Shown one piece after another: positions 60,155 through 64,000 of a DNA stretch of 64,000 bases. The stretch is from Bacillota bacterium. GTDB taxonomy: Bacteria; Bacillota; Clostridia; Christensenellales; UMGS416. The position numbers and the translations under genes are program-made. The stretch's first letter is position 1. Each line of letters begins with the position of its first letter. The notes beneath the pieces were generated by a model, which saw only the letters and a program-made list of their open reading frames with translations, was not told the DNA's origin and did no database searches. Location of the stretch: NCBI GenBank assembly GCA_023410875.1, contig JAEYPH010000056.1:62001-126000 (forward strand), read 5' to 3'.

Positions 60155-62131
60155 ATGGAGCATGGCAAATCCGTTTTTCCCCTTCAGCCCAATGATCCCG
60201 AGGCCTATCTGTTCACCGCCGGGAATTTTGGCGCCGACCCCAGCGGCAAGGGAGACAATACCGCCGCTATGCAAGCTGCCATTGACAAGTTGGAAGCGGA
60301 AGTGAAGAACGGGATCCTCTTCATCCCCGAGGGCACCTATCGTTTTGCAGGCACCGTGCAATTGTGGCGGGGGGTCCGTCTCATAGGGTTCGGCGCCAGC
60401 CGCCCCGTGTTCACTGTGGCCGACGGCACGCCGGGGTTTGCGGGTCCGGAGTCAAAATACATCTTCCACTTCCGGGTGAACAGGCCCGGCCCCGAGGAGG
60501 AACTGCGGGATGCACAGAACACGACCTTCTTCAGCGGTATCCGAAACATAGACTTCAGGCTGGGCAAGGGAAATCCCGGTCTGGTCGCTTGCCGCTTCCG
60601 CGTGGCCCAGCTCTGCTCCATCGAGGATGCTGACTTTTATATGGAAGAAAACCGCGCCGCCGTGGAGATGGTGGGCAACGAGATAGAGCGCTGCCGCTTT
60701 TTCGGCGGGCAATATGGCATACTCACCGGCGAAACCGTCCCCTACTGGCCTTTTTATCTGGGAGATTGCGTGTTCTCCGGCCAGGCCAGGGCCTGCATTT
60801 CCACCTACCGCGCCGGCATGACGATGCTGCGCAACACACTGTCCAACGCACCGTACGGCATCTATGTGCCCAACAAAGAGCAGGACAACCATTACATAGA
60901 GGAGTTTGAGCGCCTGTACATGCAGGATTGCCGCCTGGAAAACCTGACACAGGCCGGCATCAGCATGAACATGATCCGTTATCCACAGAACTGGCTGCAT
61001 GCCAGGAGCATCCATTGCAAGAAGGTGCCGCGGCTTCTCGAATCCTTCGGGTATCAATACAACCACCACATTGGCGTGCCGCACATCGAGCCGGAAGCCG
61101 AATGCTACAGCGCCGACATCGATATGGGGCTGCGCATCGACGTGGACAATCAGGATGTGAACCGCCGCTTCGACCTGCGCTGCAACATACAGCCCGAAGA
61201 CACGCTGCCGCAAGCCGTTGCACCCGATTACACGCCCATGCCAGCCCTTGCGGAGTGGGTCAACATCAAGGACTTGGGCGCAAAGGGCGACGGCGTGGCC
61301 GACGACACCACGGTTTTCGAGCAGGCCATCGCGCAGCACAGGGCCATCTATCTGCCGCAGGGGCAATACCTGGTCTCCCGCGGCCTGGAGCTTAAACAAG
61401 ATACCGCATTGCTGGGCCTGCATTGCAGCATGACCCGCCTAAGCCTGAAGGACCACACCCCCGGTTATGACGACAGCCGTGCTCCTGCCGCGATGCTCAG
61501 GATTCCCAAGGGCGGCAAAAATCACGTATCGGGCCTATGCTTTGATGGTGGGCGAAACAAGGGCGTCATACAGGTGGAGTGGCTGGGCGACCCGTCATCG
61601 ATCATGGAAGACTGCCTGTTTGACTTTGGCGGCCACGGCATAACGCGCAAAGGCGATGGCCGGTGCTACGGCGTGTATATCCATGACGACGGCGCCGGTG
61701 TGTTCAAAAACATCTGGATGCCCGATGTGTGGACCAAAGACGGTTTCCACCTAAGCAATACGTCGGCTCCCGGGCAAATCTGGATGATCTCCGTGGAACA
61801 CCATCTGGATGTAGAGGTCGTTCTGGAGAATGTCTCCAACTGGAAAATCGTCGCATTGCAGACCGAAGAAAATCTGGGCAGCGAGTATGCCGCTTCCATC
61901 CGCATTGAGGACTGCCGGGATCTGGAGATCGCCAACCTGTTCCAGTACCGCGTACAGGCGATCGACATCCAGCACCCCAACGCCGCCATCATCAACAACT
62001 GCAAAAACCTGACGATCAACGGCATACACTGCTTCAGCATCGGTCCTTCGCCCTTCACCAACTCCGCGATGATCGACAACAAGCTATATATCAAGGATTT
62101 GGAGATCGGCACGCTGCACATCAATTGCTGA
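60155..62131 (+). CDS. Double right-handed beta-helix protein (Pectate_lyase_3 / GH55-like)
   Basis: Two copies of the beta-helix entry motif are present: AGNFGADPSGKGDNTAAMQAA near residue 25 and IKDLGAKGDGVADDTTVFEQAI near 370, each followed by IPEGTY or LPQGQY. This two-helix layout is seen in GH55 glucanases and tail-spike-like lyases. No signal peptide is present, so it acts inside the cell or leaves by another route. I start at the ATG at 60155 (AAAGGA nine bases upstream); an ATG at 60131 has no site. Substrate unknown; it is divergent from the LacI operon. Confidence 0.75.
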   Translation: MEHGKSVFPLQPNDPEAYLFTAGNFGADPSGKGDNTAAMQAAIDKLEAEVKNGILFIPEGTYRFAGTVQLWRGVRLIGFGASRPVFTVADGTPGFAGPESKYIFHFRVNRPGPEEELRDAQNTTFFSGIRNIDFRLGKGNPGLVACRFRVAQLCSIEDADFYMEENRAAVEMVGNEIERCRFFGGQYGILTGETVPYWPFYLGDCVFSGQARACISTYRAGMTMLRNTLSNAPYGIYVPNKEQDNHYIEEFERLYMQDCRLENLTQAGISMNMIRYPQNWLHARSIHCKKVPRLLESFGYQYNHHIGVPHIEPEAECYSADIDMGLRIDVDNQDVNRRFDLRCNIQPEDTLPQAVAPDYTPMPALAEWVNIKDLGAKGDGVADDTTVFEQAIAQHRAIYLPQGQYLVSRGLELKQDTALLGLHCSMTRLSLKDHTPGYDDSRAPAAMLRIPKGGKNHVSGLCFDGGRNKGVIQVEWLGDPSSIMEDCLFDFGGHGITRKGDGRCYGVYIHDDGAGVFKNIWMPDVWTKDGFHLSNTSAPGQIWMISVEHHLDVEVVLENVSNWKIVALQTEENLGSEYAASIRIEDCRDLEIANLFQYRVQAIDIQHPNAAIINNCKNLTINGIHCFSIGPSPFTNSAMIDNKLYIKDLEIGTLHINC

Positions 62132-62152
62132 TCCCGCAGGAACCTGAGGCCG

Positions 62153-62773
62153 TCAACAACTCAGCCACAGAGCGGGACGAACTCCGCCGCTGTTATCGCC
62201 CGTGGAAGGATGAATCGTGTTGCTGCTGTAGCGGAAGGTGCCGTTTCCCTGTATGCCTATATTGCCGTCGCCGTGGATATATACGGCTCTTCGATTGTCA
62301 CGCCCGGGCGACCGAAGCCACCACCACCATACACACCCATCGAATGTCGATCTTCGCTTGTCGTTGTTTGTGTCTTTCTTTTGAAACCAATATCGTTGCT
62401 TGGCGCTGCGGTTTTCCAGGTTTTTACTGCTGTCACCGAAATATTTGCACACTGCTTCTTCCATGCTTAGAAGAAATATGGAATCCCGTGTATCCTCTCC
62501 GCCTCTTGAACCGTACCACTGATTGTCATGGTTTTTGTTCAATACCGGAATGATTCTTGACTGTTCGGCTGTGGTGAACTTGTTATAAAACTCACCGTTA
62601 AGATAATTTCTTAACGAGCAGTCAGCCCATGTCACATCACCAGCGCAAGTATGATAGGGGTGTTGTTCGATCATGTATTCGGCAATAATCAAGGCCGCAT
62701 TGCCTTGTATATCAAGAATGCGCCAGTGATAACCGCCAAATTGCACGATTGAACCAATGCTAAACTCCATCAT
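62153..62773 (-). CDS. DUF6273-like protein with C-type-lectin-like C-terminus
   Basis: The 206-residue protein has an N-terminal beta region (VQFGGYHWRILDIQ), then TWADCSLRNYLNGEFY near 48. The C-terminal block has the WWWWLRSPG motif at 149-157 and GGVRPALWL at 196-204. This pair of motifs is characteristic of DUF6273 and resembles the core of C-type-lectin-like folds used by variable proteins. Between them are many Asn, Gly, Tyr and His residues. No signal peptide. The gene is more AT-rich in its first two thirds than in its C-terminal part. Confidence 0.65.
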   Translation of the reverse strand: MMEFSIGSIVQFGGYHWRILDIQGNAALIIAEYMIEQHPYHTCAGDVTWADCSLRNYLNGEFYNKFTTAEQSRIIPVLNKNHDNQWYGSRGGEDTRDSIFLLSMEEAVCKYFGDSSKNLENRSAKQRYWFQKKDTNNDKRRSTFDGCVWWWWLRSPGRDNRRAVYIHGDGNIGIQGNGTFRYSSNTIHPSTGDNSGGVRPALWLSC

Positions 62774-62823
62774 TCTCTCTCTTTCTGGCTGTAGCGGGTT
62801 TCTCCATCCCTCTCAAACCCACT

Positions 62824-62854
62824 AAAAAATGACCCCTGCTAAACCGCAAGGGCC
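62824..62854 (-). terminator. Intrinsic terminator of tRNA-Ala
   Basis: On the minus strand GGCCCTTGC and GCAGGGGTC form a 9-bp stem (two G-T pairs) with a 6-base loop, followed by ATTTTTT. It begins 8 bp after the CCA end of the tRNA gene. Confidence 0.8.
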
Positions 62855-62862
62855 ATTTCTTT

Positions 62863-62938
62863 TGGTGGAGATGAGGGGATTCGAACCCCTGGCCTCCGCG
62901 ATGCGAACGCGGCGCTCTACCAACTGAGCCACACCCCC
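62863..62938 (-). tRNA. tRNA-Ala (anticodon CGC)
   Basis: The 76-base gene folds into a cloverleaf: acceptor GGGGGTG with CATCTCC, D-arm GCTCAGTTGGTAGAGC, anticodon stem CCGCG/CGCGG with loop TTCGCAT (anticodon CGC), T-arm AGGGG-TTCGAAT-CCCCT, discriminator A and encoded CCA. The G3-U70 pair, the identity element of alanine tRNAs, is present. It reads GCG codons. Confidence 0.96.
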
Positions 62939-62975
62939 ATGGAATTTGCATAGACGCGAGCCTGTGCAGATATGG

Positions 62976-63004
62976 ATTATACCATAGCGTCGTGGCGATG
63001 ACAA
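62976..63004 (-). promoter_or_regulatory. Promoter of tRNA-Ala
   Basis: TTGTCA (63004-62999) and TATAAT (62981-62976) are 17 bp apart on the minus strand, about 37 bp before the mature 5' end. Confidence 0.75.
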
Positions 63005-63120
63005 CTGAGTAAACTGATTTTCTGCTCAGCGACGCCCGTCAGCCGCCGAATGTGCAGCCGACGGCTCATCTCCTTGCTGCCGCAAAGGCAACCCAAAGAG
63101 TGGTAGAAAAGCAAAGATTT

Positions 63121-63129
63121 TGATATAAT
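63121..63129 (+). promoter_or_regulatory. Extended -10 promoter of the zinc-ribbon genes
   Basis: TGATATAAT is a consensus extended -10 element (TG-n-TATAAT) 42 bp before the ATG at 63172. No good -35 is present. Confidence 0.55.
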
Positions 63130-63171
63130 GAACCCATTCTTCATTCCAATGGAAAACGAGGACCGGACGCC

Positions 63172-63501
63172 ATGGCCACTTACAAGAAGGCATGCACCAA
63201 ATGCGGCGAACTGATCCCCGGCGACGCGCAGTTCTGCCCGTTCTGCGCCAACAGCGATCCGCTGGTCAGCCGCTGTGCCCGCTGCCGCAACCCGGTGGAG
63301 GAAGGCTGGAAGATCTGCAGCTCCTGCGGCCTGCGGCTGCGCACACAATGCCCCCAGTGCGGCAAAGACATCCCCACGGCCTGGAAATGCATCCACTGCG
63401 GCTCGCAGGTGCTGGTGCAGTGCCCCAACAAAAAGTGCAACGAGGTGCAGCTGCTCACCCGCGAAGGCCGTTGTGCCAAGTGCGGCAAAGCAGTCAAATA
63501 A
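63172..63501 (+). CDS. Small protein of four tandem zinc ribbons
   Basis: The 109-residue protein has 16 cysteines in eight pairs: C8/C11, C22/C25, C35/C38, C49/C52, C60/C63, C73/C76, C84/C89 and C101/C104, enough for four zinc sites in a row with almost no other sequence. GAGGA precedes the ATG. It is followed after 24 bp by another cysteine-rich gene. Such arrays bind nucleic acid or proteins; which one is unknown. Confidence 0.8.
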   Translation: MATYKKACTKCGELIPGDAQFCPFCANSDPLVSRCARCRNPVEEGWKICSSCGLRLRTQCPQCGKDIPTAWKCIHCGSQVLVQCPNKKCNEVQLLTREGRCAKCGKAVK

Positions 63502-63525
63502 CGCAAGCGTTTGGAGGAAAAAACG

Positions 63526-64000
63526 ATGGCGATGCAGTCTTTCACCCGCAACTATCAGGACAACAGCTCGGAAACCGGATTCTCCTTCGTGTTCAACTGC
63601 GACAATTGCGGCGACGGCTGCCAGACCGGCTTCGTCGAGTGCAGGTCCGTGCGCAAGGGCAGCTTCCTGCGCTCGCTGACCGAAGGCATCGGCACAGGGG
63701 CGCGCATGATCGGCCTGCACGACCTGGCCTATGGCCTGGAGCGCGGCGGCGACCTGGTCACACGGCGCTTCGACGGCATGTCTCCCGAGTGGCACAAGGA
63801 ACATGAGGTCGCCTTCCAGAACGCGATGAACGAGGCCAAGGAGCAGTTCCACCGCTGCCATGGCTGCAACACCTATGTGTGCGACGCATGCTTCAACGAG
63901 GAAGAGGGGCTGTGTGTCAACTGCGCTCCCCGGGAGAACACCGCCGTATCCCGCGCCCGCGCCCGCCGCCGCGTGGATGAGATCAACGAAATGGCCGACA
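63526..64000 (+). CDS. Cysteine-rich zinc-finger protein, 3' end beyond window
   Basis: 158 codons are visible. Near the N-terminus are C25, C28, C32 and C39 (NCDNCGDGCQTGFVEC). Near residue 110 follow CHGC, CDAC and CVNC, a second zinc-binding group, and then an Arg-rich stretch (RARARRRVDE). GGAGG lies eight bases before the ATG, and the gene is probably in one operon with the zinc-ribbon gene before it. The missing C-terminus may hold further domains. Confidence 0.75.
   Translation, partial: MAMQSFTRNYQDNSSETGFSFVFNCDNCGDGCQTGFVECRSVRKGSFLRSLTEGIGTGARMIGLHDLAYGLERGGDLVTRRFDGMSPEWHKEHEVAFQNAMNEAKEQFHRCHGCNTYVCDACFNEEEGLCVNCAPRENTAVSRARARRRVDEINEMAD

Noticed and set aside
62153..62773. Complete diversity-generating retroelement
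   Set aside because: No reverse transcriptase, accessory gene or template repeat was found in the window; only target-like features of one protein remain.
1..64000. CRISPR array, insertion sequence with transposase, phage genes, rRNA
   Set aside because: No regularly spaced repeats, transposase motifs, structural phage genes or rRNA segments were seen on either strand.

Overview
The window is a stretch of roughly 60% GC bacterial chromosome. It most resembles a Bacillota (Clostridia-type, probably gut-associated) genome. The reasons are AGGAGG-type ribosome sites in front of nearly every gene, LplABC-type sugar importers with YesM/YesN-type two-component partners, DUF6320 and DUF6143 proteins, and lipoprotein solute-binding proteins. 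The genus cannot be read from the sequence. No phage, plasmid, CRISPR or rRNA genes were seen.

Layout. (1) 1-2613: the end of an acyltransferase-like gene, a DUF6320 zinc-ribbon membrane protein, a DUF2569-like membrane protein and a PAP2 phosphatase. (2) 2674-16449, all minus strand: a tightly packed 13-gene carbohydrate locus. It has two TIM-barrel isomerase/epimerases, a threonine-type sulfatase-superfamily protein, two Gfo/Idh/MocA oxidoreductases, an AraC regulator, a cysteine-type sulfatase, a sugar importer (binding protein plus two permeases), a DUF6143 protein and two uroporphyrinogen-decarboxylase-fold proteins. (3) 16719-26392: an Lpl-type importer, a YesM kinase and a 748-aa six-hairpin-like protein, with a divergent YesN-type response regulator. 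(4) 26410-36765: a second YesN/YesM pair, an Lpl-type importer, a GH29-like fucosidase and a deacetylase-fold protein. (5) 36966-44496: an orphan methyltransferase, a 43-aa protein, an unusual Fe-S protein, and a histidine kinase / HD-GYP response regulator / orphan binding-protein cluster interrupted by a 170-bp foldback element. (6) 44765-47640: a Gfo plus epimerase pair with a divergent AraC regulator. (7) 47644-59769: an 11-gene minus-strand operon with a LacI-type regulator, importer, zinc alcohol dehydrogenase, split transketolase, GarR-like dehydrogenase, NagB-like deaminase, Gfo oxidoreductase and serine hydrolase, with a well-placed operator at its promoter. (8) 60155-64000: a double beta-helix protein, a DUF6273 protein, tRNA-Ala(CGC) and two zinc-ribbon proteins.

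How the parts work together (inference): at least four separate glycan or glycoside utilisation units lie side by side. Four importers are present, and none has an ATPase gene in the window, so a shared MsmK/MalK-like ATPase elsewhere is implied. Almost no classical glycosidases are present (one GH29-like). Instead there are four Gfo/Idh/MocA oxidoreductases and three TIM-barrel isomerase-like proteins, the combination known from oxidation-first (3-keto) glycoside cleavage. This is the most interesting theme of the window.
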